This document shows, in pieces, positions 15,567 through 24,174 of a stretch of DNA of 38,377 bases. Every line of letters starts with the position of its first letter. The first letter of the stretch is position 1. The position numbers and the translations under genes were made by a program. The stretch is from Iphinoe sp. HA4291-MV1 (GTDB lineage Bacteria; Cyanobacteriota; Cyanobacteriia; Cyanobacteriales; Nostocaceae), in assembly GCA_019359415.1 (NCBI GenBank), contig JAHHHH010000075.1, positions 1 through 38,377 on the forward strand, written 5' to 3'. The notes beneath the pieces are model-generated. The model ran no database searches, was not told the DNA's origin, and saw only the letters and a list, made by a program, of their open reading frames with translations.

Positions 15567-16475
15567 CTAAAACATGGGTTTTAGTTTGTAAACATCTCTT
15601 AGCGCTTTAATTGCTAACTGGTCACCGTAGCCTCGCTTATCTTTCAAGTTTTTATGTTCCGTCTCCCACCAGATAGGTTCAGAACTGCGCGAATAATCCC
15701 ACATTGCTTGGTAATCCATTCCAGAAGGACCAAAACGGAGCATAAATTTGACGTAACCTTCCCTATTTAATAATCCTGCCGTTTCTTCTACTAAAGCTCG
15801 TGTTATTTCCTCCTGACGATGACCAAGTTTAAGAAAACGGCGCATTGTTGCTACTTCTGAGATTAGAATATCTATATTGCCAGTTATCTCTCGAAAATCA
15901 TTAAAATTGTAAATTGTATAAATTTGATGAGGAACAACATCAAAAATAATCTTTATTTGTGAGTTTTGGCGAGCGAAATACAAGGCTTTTTTAGTTGCTT
16001 CTGTTCTAGGGGCATCAGGATTCATTATGCAGTATCCTGATACATATAGTATTCGAGAATTTTGAATGACATCAGCATACATCTCTACATCAGATACAGA
16101 TAGATACTGGTTTGCATTGGGCCAATTGTTTACTAAAAAACGGATATCGTTTTTGTCTCGGATAATAAATGCCTTTCCAGTACTTAAGGTAGTATCCTTA
16201 AATAAGCCTGATTCAATTCCTTGCTTGTTTAACCAATTTAAAATGAATTGAGCAGCAGAATCATCTCCAATTTTTCCTAACAAAAAAGGTTTATAACCCA
16301 TTTCCTTTGCAAATCTAGCAAAGATTAGTCCACTTCCTCCTGGGAATTCATCAATTGGGGTCCATTCTATTTTTCCATTACTTACCAATTCAGAGAAAGC
16401 ATAAGAGAGTAACGGAATACTATACCAATCAAGATTTATATCTCCTAAAACAACCATGTCATAAGCATTTTTCAT
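15567..16475 (-). CDS. PfkB-family sugar/nucleoside kinase
   Basis: A 302-residue ribokinase-fold kinase. The N-terminal signature FPGGSGLIFARFAKEMGYKP with GKIGDD is typical, as is VLYVSGY-type SRILYVSGYC in the middle. At the catalytic end the usual GAGD anion-hole motif reads GYGD (KDKRGYGDQLAIKALRDV), keeping the aspartate base. PfkB enzymes phosphorylate sugars or nucleosides with ATP; the substrate cannot be told from sequence. It follows the Maf-PfkB-Maf gene by 13 bases and precedes the NDK-like gene, and resembles the PfkB part of the fusion, so it probably acts in the same pathway or complex. Confidence 0.85.
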   Translation of the reverse strand: MKNAYDMVVLGDINLDWYSIPLLSYAFSELVSNGKIEWTPIDEFPGGSGLIFARFAKEMGYKPFLLGKIGDDSAAQFILNWLNKQGIESGLFKDTTLSTGKAFIIRDKNDIRFLVNNWPNANQYLSVSDVEMYADVIQNSRILYVSGYCIMNPDAPRTEATKKALYFARQNSQIKIIFDVVPHQIYTIYNFNDFREITGNIDILISEVATMRRFLKLGHRQEEITRALVEETAGLLNREGYVKFMLRFGPSGMDYQAMWDYSRSSEPIWWETEHKNLKDKRGYGDQLAIKALRDVYKLKPMF

Positions 16476-16488
16476 ATTTCAAATCCAC

Positions 16489-18720
16489 TTAATAAAACTC
16501 CCAATTAGATACTTTGTTTAAATTCCAAATTGAAATCTTAAACTCGGATTCTAAAATAGTAGATAAATACTCAAGTGGTAAGCCAACTACATTAGTATAA
16601 CTTCCTTCAATTTGTTTAATAAAACATGCTGCTTTGCCTTGTATACCATAAGCACCTGCTTTGCCAATTGGCTCACAAGACTGTATATAATGCTCAATTT
16701 CATCATCAGTTAATGTCTTAAACTCTACCTTAGTAGATACAATATCATTAAATTTAATCTCTCCAGTGCGTGCATCCATTAAGGCAAGACCCGTAATAGC
16801 TTGATGTTCTCGACCTGATAATTTTTTGAGGATTTTTCGCGCTTCATCATTATCTTTTGGCTTACTTTGGACTTCACCGTCTAATACAATCTCTGTATCT
16901 GCACCGATTATGACTCTTATATTTGGACTATATTGCTTATCGTTCTGAAACACCTGCTGGGCTTTTTCTTTTGCTAGACGTCTAACCCGCTCTTCTGGCG
17001 TTTCTCCTTCTTTTATCTCTTCAGGATGATTACTGCTTAATATCTCGATTTGATTTTTCGTAATAATCTGTCGCAATAATTCCAATCGTCTAGGTGAAGC
17101 AGAAGCCAATAAGATACGAGGAGACATTAACTGATATAGAATACAAGCAGTTCTTTTATCTGCATACCCCAATCTTTGTTCAGATGATACTTGGAAGTAA
17201 TCTAATTCATTAGGACCTAAAATTCCAGATGGGGAGACAATAATTTCATGTGAATAGCTCGAAGTTCGGAGTAAAAGCGTAGGAATTTCTTTAAGTTTTG
17301 GTATAATATCTCGAATAAGAAAATCCCAATCATCCTGCTTATGCTCATTTTCACCAAGCCAAGCCAGAATTGTAGAAATTTCTGCTGATAAGATATCTAC
17401 TTTCCCCTTTGTTAAATCTAGAAATCTTTTATAATCAATTCTCTTATTCATATCTACATGCACATCTAATACAAGTAGCTGACCATTTTCTTTCGCTAAC
17501 TCCATCACTTTACATGCAGCCTCTTGTCTATTTTGGTCAGTTAAACAATAACCAGACACGAAAACAACATCAGCCTTCCTGATATCGTTACTAGCTTTTT
17601 CCACATCATCTACAGAAAGTGCTTGACAAGAATCTGTAATCGTTATTGACGTGTCCTTTTCTCTTGTATCCCGTAGTATAAGAGAAACACTTGTGGAACG
17701 TTCATAATTAGCTGGGAGAATCGTATTAATACACTGCCTATTCAAATCTTCTTCGATAGATTTGCCTAAAGGATCACCACCAATAACTCCAAGAACTGAA
17801 CACTTTTTGAATCCTTCTTCCTTTGCCTTTAAGGCAAAAATTACTGCTGTCCCTCCTGGACTGCATTTTATCTCTCCTCGAACATGTTGACCTGGAGGTT
17901 TCAAGGTTGAAAAAAACTGCTCAGGTAACCTACTATACGAAATATCGTAGTTAATATCACCTACTGATACAACACTGAGTTCTGGAGTCCCTTCAGTAAC
18001 AGGAAGATTTTCCGAATAATTCTTCTCTGCTATTCGCCAAGTTACACGTCCCTCAAACAAAGGGTCTTGAAGCAGTTCAACAAATTCATAAATTGGCAGT
18101 CCAACTACATTACTGTAGCTACCTTTGATTTTCTCAAATAAAATTACTCCTCGTTCTTGAATACCGAATCCACCGGCTTTATCGAGCGGTTCACCCGTCT
18201 GGGTATAGCGTTCGATATCATTATCACTATATTGCTTCATTTTTGCTTCAGTTGCTACGCAATAAGTCTTTTTATTCTTTGGATTATCACCTTGAGCAAG
18301 AACAAGACCAGTTAAAACCGAAAAATCTTCTCCCTTTAGTTGAGAAAGCATTTTTCTCACTTTTTCATTAGCTCTATTTCTGATTTCTTTATCTATACCT
18401 TGCGGGTTAATTAGTAGAGGTCTATCCAATACACGTTGTTTAAAGTAAACAATTGTATCAATGCCTATTAAAACAGTTTTTTTTCGTCCTAAAATATCGA
18501 GATTTTGATAAAATTCATCGTCGTCTAAAGCTTTTTGAATCTTCAGTTGTGCCGCTTCAATAACTAATTTTTTGACTTCATCTATTTTCAATCTTTTGTT
18601 AAATAGATTGAACTTAAAATTTCCCTTAATATCAAACAGTTTAAAGTCAATACCTTCACAAAAACCTATCTGCTGTAAAAGTGCTTTACGCCGTGGTGAA
18701 GCAGAAGTGAAAAGAAGCAT
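16489..18720 (-). CDS. Maf-PfkB-Maf triple-domain fusion enzyme
   Basis: A 743-residue protein. Residues 1-215 are a Maf domain (SASPRR at 6-11, catalytic-type D88 in GIDT, ending GSYSNVVGLP). Residues about 248-530 are PfkB-like (SPGGTAVIFALKAKEEGF at about 287, VVFVSGYC at 385, GYAD at 518-521 in place of GAGD). Residues 534-743 are a second, more canonical Maf domain (ASASPRRLELL at 539, GADT at 606, GSYTNVVGLPLEYL at 706). Maf proteins are nucleoside triphosphate pyrophosphatases that hydrolyse canonical or modified nucleotides to NMP and PPi; PfkB proteins phosphorylate sugars or nucleosides. Two Maf domains around a kinase in one chain is not an arrangement I know. It is the first gene of the operon, divergent from the Roc-COR gene. 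Confidence 0.85.
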   Translation of the reverse strand: MLLFTSASPRRKALLQQIGFCEGIDFKLFDIKGNFKFNLFNKRLKIDEVKKLVIEAAQLKIQKALDDDEFYQNLDILGRKKTVLIGIDTIVYFKQRVLDRPLLINPQGIDKEIRNRANEKVRKMLSQLKGEDFSVLTGLVLAQGDNPKNKKTYCVATEAKMKQYSDNDIERYTQTGEPLDKAGGFGIQERGVILFEKIKGSYSNVVGLPIYEFVELLQDPLFEGRVTWRIAEKNYSENLPVTEGTPELSVVSVGDINYDISYSRLPEQFFSTLKPPGQHVRGEIKCSPGGTAVIFALKAKEEGFKKCSVLGVIGGDPLGKSIEEDLNRQCINTILPANYERSTSVSLILRDTREKDTSITITDSCQALSVDDVEKASNDIRKADVVFVSGYCLTDQNRQEAACKVMELAKENGQLLVLDVHVDMNKRIDYKRFLDLTKGKVDILSAEISTILAWLGENEHKQDDWDFLIRDIIPKLKEIPTLLLRTSSYSHEIIVSPSGILGPNELDYFQVSSEQRLGYADKRTACILYQLMSPRILLASASPRRLELLRQIITKNQIEILSSNHPEEIKEGETPEERVRRLAKEKAQQVFQNDKQYSPNIRVIIGADTEIVLDGEVQSKPKDNDEARKILKKLSGREHQAITGLALMDARTGEIKFNDIVSTKVEFKTLTDDEIEHYIQSCEPIGKAGAYGIQGKAACFIKQIEGSYTNVVGLPLEYLSTILESEFKISIWNLNKVSNWEFY

Positions 18721-18767
18721 GGCATCCCTTGTAGAAGGCTATTTCAGAAAAGCTAACTAGTTGCTAA

Positions 18768-18783
18768 TATACTTAAGTATACT
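18768..18783. promoter_or_regulatory. Palindromic divergent promoter/operator
   Basis: TATACTTAAGTATA (18768-18781) is a perfect palindrome in the 132-base gap between the divergent Maf-PfkB-Maf and Roc-COR genes. Overlapping TATACT hexamers occur on both strands (plus 18778-18783, minus 18781-18776), so the -10 elements of the two promoters may overlap at one regulatory site. Confidence 0.4.
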
Positions 18784-18852
18784 AAAAAATTAAGTAGAAC
18801 ACCTTTAATTTCAAGTCAATGCGCTTCATCCCTAAAGTTACGAGTTTTGCCC

Positions 18853-21543
18853 ATGACCAACAAAGCATTGCTTCAAGTTATTCAAAATGCCTACACAGAG
18901 GGAGCAGCTACGCTTGACCTCAGCTTTAAACAAATAAAAACGCTACCCTCAGAAATTGGACAGCTTACCCACCTCACACAGCTTGACCTAAACAACAACC
19001 AACTGACGATACTACCGCCAGAGATTGGACAGCTTACCCACCTCACACAGCTAAACCTGAGTTCCAACCAACTGACGATACTACCGCCAGAGATTGTAAA
19101 GCTTACCCACCTCGCACAGTTTGACCTAAACGACAATCAACTGACGGTACTACCACCAGGGATAGGGCAACTTACACACCTTACCCATCTTGACCTGAGC
19201 TTTAATCATCTGACAGCACTTTCCTCAGAGATTGGACAACTGATCCACCTCACCCACCTCGACCTAAGCGACAATCAACTGACGATACTACCACCAGAAA
19301 TTGAACAGCTTACCTGCCTAATCCAACTTGACCTACGCTCTAATCGTTTGACAGTGCTACCCTCAGAAATTAGTCAACTTACCCACCTCACACAGCTTGA
19401 CCTTAGTGATAATCAATTGACGATGTTGCTTAAGGAAATTAAACAACTGACCCACCTCGCTCTGCTTGACCTTAGTAACAATCAACTGGAGGCACTACCC
19501 CCAGAAATTGTTCAGTTACGAAACTTAATATACCTATACCTTAATGGAAATTCATTATCATGGATTCCATCAGAAATTCAAGAAGGTGGAGACGCCAGGA
19601 GAATTCTAAACTTTTATAAGCAACTACTTGAGCAGGAAACCGATTATCTATACGAAGCTAAGCTACTCATTGTTGGCGAAAGTGGAGCGGGAAAGACCAC
19701 ACTAGCAAAAAAAATTAAAGACCTACATTATCAACTACAAAAGGATGAAGAATCAACTGAAGGCATTGATGTGACTCAGTGGGATTTTCCACTGGATAAC
19801 GGACGCCAGTTTCGTGTCAATATCTGGGACTTTGGCGGTCAAGAAATTTACCATGCCACTCACCAATTTTTTCTTACCAAACGCTCACTGTACGCCTTGG
19901 TAGCCGATACTCGCAAGGAAGATACGGATTTTTACTACTGGCTAAATGTGGTTGAACTGCTGAGTGATGGCAGCCCACTACTCATTGTTAAAAATGAAAA
20001 GCAAGACCGCCATAGGGAAATTAATGAACGTCAGTTATGGGGACAATTTAAAAATATCAAGGAGAGCTTGGGAACTAACCTAGCCACGAACCGAGGGTTA
20101 GATAGAATCTTGGACAGAATTCAGTTTTACATCAGAGACTTGTCCCATATTGGGACTCGACTGCCAAAAACTTGGGTTCAGATAAGACAAGCCTTGGAAC
20201 AAGACCCCCGCAACCATATCCCTGTAGAAGAATATTTTAACATCTGCCAGCAGAATGGGTTTACTGAACAGGAAGACAAGCTCCAACTCAGTGGCTACCT
20301 GCATGACTTGGGAGTGTGTCTTCACTTCCAAAATGACCCGCTCCTGAAGAAGACTGTCATCCTCAAACCCAAGTGGGGCACCTATGCTGTCTATAAAGTG
20401 CTGGACAACGAACAAGTAATTCGCAACCTGGGCAGATTCACTTGGTCTGACCTAGCAGACATCTGGAGAGATGACGAATACGCCAACATGCAAAATGAAC
20501 TCTTGCGCTTGATGATTAACTTCAAGCTCTGCTACGAAATTCTAGGAAACTCAGGGACGACGTATATTGCTCCACAACTATTGACCGCCAACCAACCTCA
20601 ATATGACTGGGATAAGGCTAACAACCTCACCCTGCGCTACACCTACGAATTTATGCCCAAGGGTATCCTTACCCAGTTTATTGTCGTCATGCATCAGTTA
20701 ATCGACCAACAACAATACGTTTGGAGAAGCGGTGTTATTCTGAGCAAAGACCAGACTAAAGCGGAGATAATCGAAAACTATGGCAAGCGGGAGATAAAAA
20801 TTAGGGTTGCGGGCCGTGACAAAAAAGAGTTGATGACCATTGTTACCTACGAAATGGATAGAATCCATAATACGTATCCAAGATTAAAATTTAATAAGCT
20901 CATTCCCTGCAATTGCTTTGTGTGTCGAAATCAGCAAGAGCCATACTTTTACAGGTTTGAAAGTTTGAAGAGACGAATTGCTGATAAACAATACCAAGTT
21001 GAATGTGATGTTAGCTATGAAAGAGTTGATGTTTTAAGCTTAATTGACGATGTCATAGATAGGAACAGGAAGCATCTTTTCAGAGAAGAAAAAGGTTTTT
21101 CCCATCATCCATCTCAACGAAATTTAGGGACAGCCAATATATCTATTTACATGGCTCAAACGCAAGCTCAAAATAAAAACCAAACGCTTCACAATGCTCA
21201 ATTCGCTGGGGGGCTTGTAGACGCTGAGACTGTGACTGCTCATCAAATTGGTGGTACCATCACCAACTACACACCTGAACAAAAACAAAACCTTGCTGAA
21301 GCTGCCGCAGAGATTCAGCAACTCCTACAGCAACTAGAGCAAACTTACCCCACTAATACACCGCTACAGAAGCAGGTGGTAGTAACTGAAGCTCTCAGGC
21401 AGATTGAGAGTAACCCAACCCTGAAGACGCGTGTGATTGGGGCACTGAAAGCAGGTGGCACTGAAGCATTGAAAGAGCGACTTGATCATCGCTTAGTTAA
21501 TATCTTGCTGGCAACACTAGAAGGGTGGCAGGAAGTAGAGTAA
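18853..21543 (+). CDS. LRR-Roc-COR (ROCO) GTPase-type protein with shared C-terminal tail
   Basis: An 896-residue protein from ATG 18853 (a TTG two codons earlier is less likely). About nine leucine-rich repeats of 23 residues (LTHLTQLDLNNNQLTILPPE type) span residues about 20-240. The Roc GTPase follows with P-loop GESGAGKTT (about 275-283), switch motif IWDFGGQEIYHATHQFF and a degenerate base motif (VKNEKQD where NKxD is usual). The COR dimerisation region follows (about 430-770). The last 115 residues (from about NAQFAGGLVDAETVTAHQIG) nearly match those of the pentapeptide protein at 11737. ROCO proteins are GTP-switched dimers; LRRs often sense ligands. Divergence from the Maf/PfkB/NDK operon and a shared tail suggest a sensor in the same system, which is inference. 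Confidence 0.9.
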   Translation: MTNKALLQVIQNAYTEGAATLDLSFKQIKTLPSEIGQLTHLTQLDLNNNQLTILPPEIGQLTHLTQLNLSSNQLTILPPEIVKLTHLAQFDLNDNQLTVLPPGIGQLTHLTHLDLSFNHLTALSSEIGQLIHLTHLDLSDNQLTILPPEIEQLTCLIQLDLRSNRLTVLPSEISQLTHLTQLDLSDNQLTMLLKEIKQLTHLALLDLSNNQLEALPPEIVQLRNLIYLYLNGNSLSWIPSEIQEGGDARRILNFYKQLLEQETDYLYEAKLLIVGESGAGKTTLAKKIKDLHYQLQKDEESTEGIDVTQWDFPLDNGRQFRVNIWDFGGQEIYHATHQFFLTKRSLYALVADTRKEDTDFYYWLNVVELLSDGSPLLIVKNEKQDRHREINERQLWGQFKNIKESLGTNLATNRGLDRILDRIQFYIRDLSHIGTRLPKTWVQIRQALEQDPRNHIPVEEYFNICQQNGFTEQEDKLQLSGYLHDLGVCLHFQNDPLLKKTVILKPKWGTYAVYKVLDNEQVIRNLGRFTWSDLADIWRDDEYANMQNELLRLMINFKLCYEILGNSGTTYIAPQLLTANQPQYDWDKANNLTLRYTYEFMPKGILTQFIVVMHQLIDQQQYVWRSGVILSKDQTKAEIIENYGKREIKIRVAGRDKKELMTIVTYEMDRIHNTYPRLKFNKLIPCNCFVCRNQQEPYFYRFESLKRRIADKQYQVECDVSYERVDVLSLIDDVIDRNRKHLFREEKGFSHHPSQRNLGTANISIYMAQTQAQNKNQTLHNAQFAGGLVDAETVTAHQIGGTITNYTPEQKQNLAEAAAEIQQLLQQLEQTYPTNTPLQKQVVVTEALRQIESNPTLKTRVIGALKAGGTEALKERLDHRLVNILLATLEGWQEVE

Positions 21544-21647
21544 CTCACTTTGTTGTTAATGCATCCGATAATAAAGCAATCTAATTGTTAATAATTTCAG
21601 GTTATTGCAACTGAATATTTTTTTGCAATTCTAGCTAATTCCAGCGG

Positions 21648-22217
21648 TTACACATCCCAAGTAAAATCCTTGAACCTGTTGGCATTAAGCTTGGTGTAAA
21701 GCTCGGTGTAATTGATATTTCGATGACCTAAATAATCTTGAATCCTGCGTGTGTTATAACCCTTATTAGCAAGAAAATAACCGCAAGCATGACGGAACAT
21801 ATGGGGATGTACCTTAATTTCCAAGTCTGTAAGCTCTAGAGTGCGATTTAAAACCTTTCTGACTGCATCTGGTGAGATGTGTTTTCCTCGTTCAGAAGGG
21901 AATAAAAATTTTGTTCCTGGGTAAATCTGCTTTAATTGCTCCAGGGCTGCCACTTCATCAGGCTGTAAGGGGTGTTCCCCGGAATCACTACCCTTAAGCC
22001 GCTTTATATAGATACTTCCAGATTTGAGAGATATAGCATCCCATCGCAGGGTGACAGCTTCACTTACCCTTAGCCCGTGCCGATACATCAACAGTAATAT
22101 AGTGTAGTCCCGATGTTGGTGTCTGCCTCTGGCTGATGCTGCCTGTAGTAACTCGGTTAACTCATCAGGTCTAAGATACTCACGGCTACGATATTCTTCA
22201 TTCGTTTTTCTCGGCAT
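21648..22217 (-). CDS. Short tyrosine recombinase, Fim-like
   Basis: A 189-residue protein containing essentially only the catalytic domain, close in length to FimB/FimE. Catalytic residues are visible: R50 in HGLRVSE, a lysine in KRLKGS (72-75), HMFRH (H139, R142), H165 in LGHRN and Y174 nine residues later. It cuts and rejoins DNA through a 3'-phosphotyrosine. Lacking the N-terminal core-binding domain, it probably recognises short sites. It may resolve plasmid dimers, invert a segment, or have brought in the adjacent cargo. TGTC...GACA repeats in the following intergenic region (22253-22365) are possible sites. Start ATG 22217. Confidence 0.85.
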   Translation of the reverse strand: MPRKTNEEYRSREYLRPDELTELLQAASARGRHQHRDYTILLLMYRHGLRVSEAVTLRWDAISLKSGSIYIKRLKGSDSGEHPLQPDEVAALEQLKQIYPGTKFLFPSERGKHISPDAVRKVLNRTLELTDLEIKVHPHMFRHACGYFLANKGYNTRRIQDYLGHRNINYTELYTKLNANRFKDFTWDV

Positions 22218-22252
22218 AACTGCTTATTTTATCAGGGAAAAGGGGTAAACTG

Positions 22253-22365
22253 TCTACAATTGAATACGTAATATCGACAGTTGAAGTTTTCAGTGGCTGC
22301 ATCAAGGTGTGCAAGGTCATGGACAACTTTTTCGGCTTTGGCGCAAAAAACTGTCACATCGACAA
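22253..22365. promoter_or_regulatory. TGTC...GACA inverted motifs upstream of the recombinase
   Basis: The gene-free stretch 22218-22543 holds ACTGTC...GACAGT (around 22249-22282) and TGTCACATCGACA (around 22352-22364). These could be recombinase or repressor sites. The evidence is only short symmetry and position. Confidence 0.25.
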
Positions 22366-22543
22366 TTTTACACTTTAGTCGTATACTTGAGGCTCAATTT
22401 CTCGGTGTTGATTCCAGATAGTCTGTACCTTTGTCTATACCCTGTCTACCCCCGTGAGCAATTTTCGAGTTAGTAGATTTTTGAGAAAGTGACTTTAGTT
22501 TTTTTTAGATCCCTCTTGGAATCAACAGGTAAATTCTCTAACA

Positions 22544-22828
22544 TTATTTCTTGTTTTCTGGCTTACCAGCTTTCTTGTTTTCTGGTAAACCAAATTTCTG
22601 GCTTAGCGCTTCTACAATAACGGATGTCACAGTGATTCCTTGCCCTTTTGCCCTTGCCATCCAGTAACGTCTTTGGGAGATGGGGACTTTTACACACAAG
22701 TTGACAAGTTGTTCTGCCTCCTGTTCCTGTTCTGGTAAACCATAAGTTTGGTTTTCTGTATTTCTGGCTTTCTGGTTTTCTGGTTCTGGCTCTCTGGCTT
22801 TTTTGATTAAATCCCCATACTTGCTCAT
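22544..22828 (-). CDS. RHH-type partner of ParA (ParG/CopG-like)
   Basis: A 94-residue protein overlapping parA as ATGA. The N-terminal half is charged and disordered (REPEPENQKARNTENQTYGL). The C-terminal half has a strand-helix-helix pattern (LVNLCVKVPISQRRYWMARA, then GITVTSVIVEALSQKFGL), the ribbon-helix-helix plan of ParG-type centromere-binding proteins. The disordered N-terminus is typical of ParG, where it stimulates the ATPase. The end is a repeated GLPENKKAGKPENKK. DNA motifs TGGTAAACC inside the gene resemble the site before parA. Confidence 0.8.
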   Translation of the reverse strand: MSKYGDLIKKAREPEPENQKARNTENQTYGLPEQEQEAEQLVNLCVKVPISQRRYWMARAKGQGITVTSVIVEALSQKFGLPENKKAGKPENKK

Positions 22829-23433
22829 TTCAAAATCTCCATAACTTCTTTACCCAACGCTGTGTAATCTCTCCACGCAACCCGCAACCGAGAATCTTTC
22901 ACATCCCGAATGGGAATACCCTCCATCGCTGCTTTTTCAAATCCTGATGTCCGTCGAATCATTGACTTGAACACCGGAACACCACCTTTTATCAATTCCT
23001 CCTGCAATGTCGCCCCTTCCTTACTGGGATGTGGAGCAACAATCGTGAGCAAGCATCGGAACTTGGCATCACCCAAGTCTTTGACCATCTCTAGCATTGG
23101 CTCAAGGCTCACGATATCTGGTTTTGTTGGTAGTATCAGCAAGTCACAGCCCTTGGACAGTTCTTTGAGGTCATCGGAATCAGGACGGGCTGGGGTGTCG
23201 ATAACCACGAACTGAGCATCAGCGACTACCTTAAGTGCTTGGCGTTCATCCACACAGGGGAAAGGGAACGAACCACGTTTTGACCAAGCCAAGGCAGTTC
23301 TATTTTGGTCGCCGTCCACAAGCACTGTTTTACCTTTTTCACTGAAGAAGGTTGCCAGATGCACTGCTGTAGTGCTTTTTCCGACACCGCCCTTATACCC
23401 AGTGATAGTTACTATTTTCTTTTGAGTCTCCAT
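22825..23433 (-). CDS. parA: ParA-family partition ATPase (small, type Ib)
   Basis: A 202-residue ParA/MinD-type ATPase without an N-terminal DNA-binding domain, hence type Ib. The deviant Walker A is YKGGVGKST (about 14-22), with DGDQNRTALAWSKRGSFPF and the switch strand FVVIDTPARPDSDDL. It moves plasmids by ATP-dependent non-specific binding to the nucleoid, released by its RHH partner encoded just downstream. The motif-rich region before its ATG (23437-23477) may be operator and parS. The plasmid also has a ParM-like actin, so two segregation systems coexist. Confidence 0.9.
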   Translation of the reverse strand: METQKKIVTITGYKGGVGKSTTAVHLATFFSEKGKTVLVDGDQNRTALAWSKRGSFPFPCVDERQALKVVADAQFVVIDTPARPDSDDLKELSKGCDLLILPTKPDIVSLEPMLEMVKDLGDAKFRCLLTIVAPHPSKEGATLQEELIKGGVPVFKSMIRRTSGFEKAAMEGIPIRDVKDSRLRVAWRDYTALGKEVMEILK

Positions 23434-23436
23434 ATT

Positions 23437-23477
23437 TCTGGTTTACCATAAATATGGTTTACTGGTTTGATGGTTGG
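23437..23477. promoter_or_regulatory. Repeat-rich operator/parS candidate before parA
   Basis: TGGTTTACCATAAATATGGT and then TTTACTGGTTTGATGGTTGG contain three TGGTTT repeats and a near-palindrome ACCATAAATATGGT, directly next to the parA start. TGGTAAACCATAA at 22733-22745 and TGGTAAACCAAA at 22583-22594 inside the partner gene are similar. This arrangement fits binding sites for the RHH partner. Confidence 0.45.
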
Positions 23478-23612
23478 ATATAGGCTACTGATAATATTGG
23501 GGAATGTCAAGGGAAAGTAGCAGTAGCTCTTTAGCTCTTTCCCTCTAATCAGCAAAAATACCCCTTAGCAAGTACCCAACCAAAGCGACCTAGAAATCTG
23601 GGTACTCAAGGT

Positions 23613-23776
23613 ATTGAGCCGAGATGGGTGTATTTTCCGGCAAGATGATCTGAAAACCTCTATCCTGTATGGGTTTGAAAAATTGCTACATCAAAGTCAA
23701 AAAAACCGTTATTTACAACGGAAAATCAAGCCTTTTAAGGTCATCTTGTAGGTTTTTGGTCATATCTCGGCTCAAT
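23613..23776. repeat. Inverted-repeat-bounded segment of 164 bp
   Basis: ATTGAGCCGAGAT (23613-23625) is the exact inverted repeat of ATCTCGGCTCAAT (23764-23776). Shorter inverted segments lie inside (CAAGATGA/TCATCTTG, AAAACCT/AGGTTTT). It encodes no convincing protein and could be a miniature element or a long structured RNA. The rest of the 740-base gap (23434-24174) is described with the parA and precursor control sites. Confidence 0.5.
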
Positions 23777-23985
23777 GCCAATTACATCACGAGAAAAGTT
23801 CTCTCTAAAAAAAATCCTGATTCTAGCAAAATTCACACAAAAAAAAATTACACATCAAGGGTACTGTAGAGCAGTTAACAGGTTAGCTATTTTAGTCATA
23901 GGTTGAGGCGTGCGAGCAGCACTGGAACAAAAATGTACTCTTAGGCTGGAAAAGCTTATGTTGACTGCCTTTCAACTCTCGCTCA

Positions 23986-24041
23986 ACTTTACCTAGTTTG
24001 AGCAGTTTTAGGTAAAGTCACATAGTAACCTCTACGAGGTT
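23986..24041. promoter_or_regulatory. Hairpins in the leader region of the precursor-peptide gene
   Basis: ACTTTACCTA (23986-23995) pairs with TAGGTAAAGT (24009-24018), and AACCTC (24027-24032) with GAGGTT (24036-24041). They lie 130-190 bases before the precursor peptide start and could be operators or 5' leader structures. Confidence 0.4.
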
Positions 24042-24174
24042 ATAAGGGTTTGGGGCGTTTGTCAAAACACTAAACCACATTTAGGCAAAGTTAGCCAAGC
24101 GCGTATGTTTTTGGTTGGTTGCTACTTGCACCCCTAAACCAATCAATAACTCTCAAAACAAGGAGATTTTTTTT

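Noticed and set aside
18950-19520. Regular DNA repeats resembling a CRISPR or tandem array
   Set aside because: The 69-base period is the coding of 23-residue leucine-rich repeats in the ROCO gene; there are no unique spacers.
23669-23869. Plus-strand ORF of 66 codons between parA and the peptide gene
   Set aside because: It overlaps the inverted-repeat segment, is very lysine/serine/asparagine-rich and has no ribosome site.
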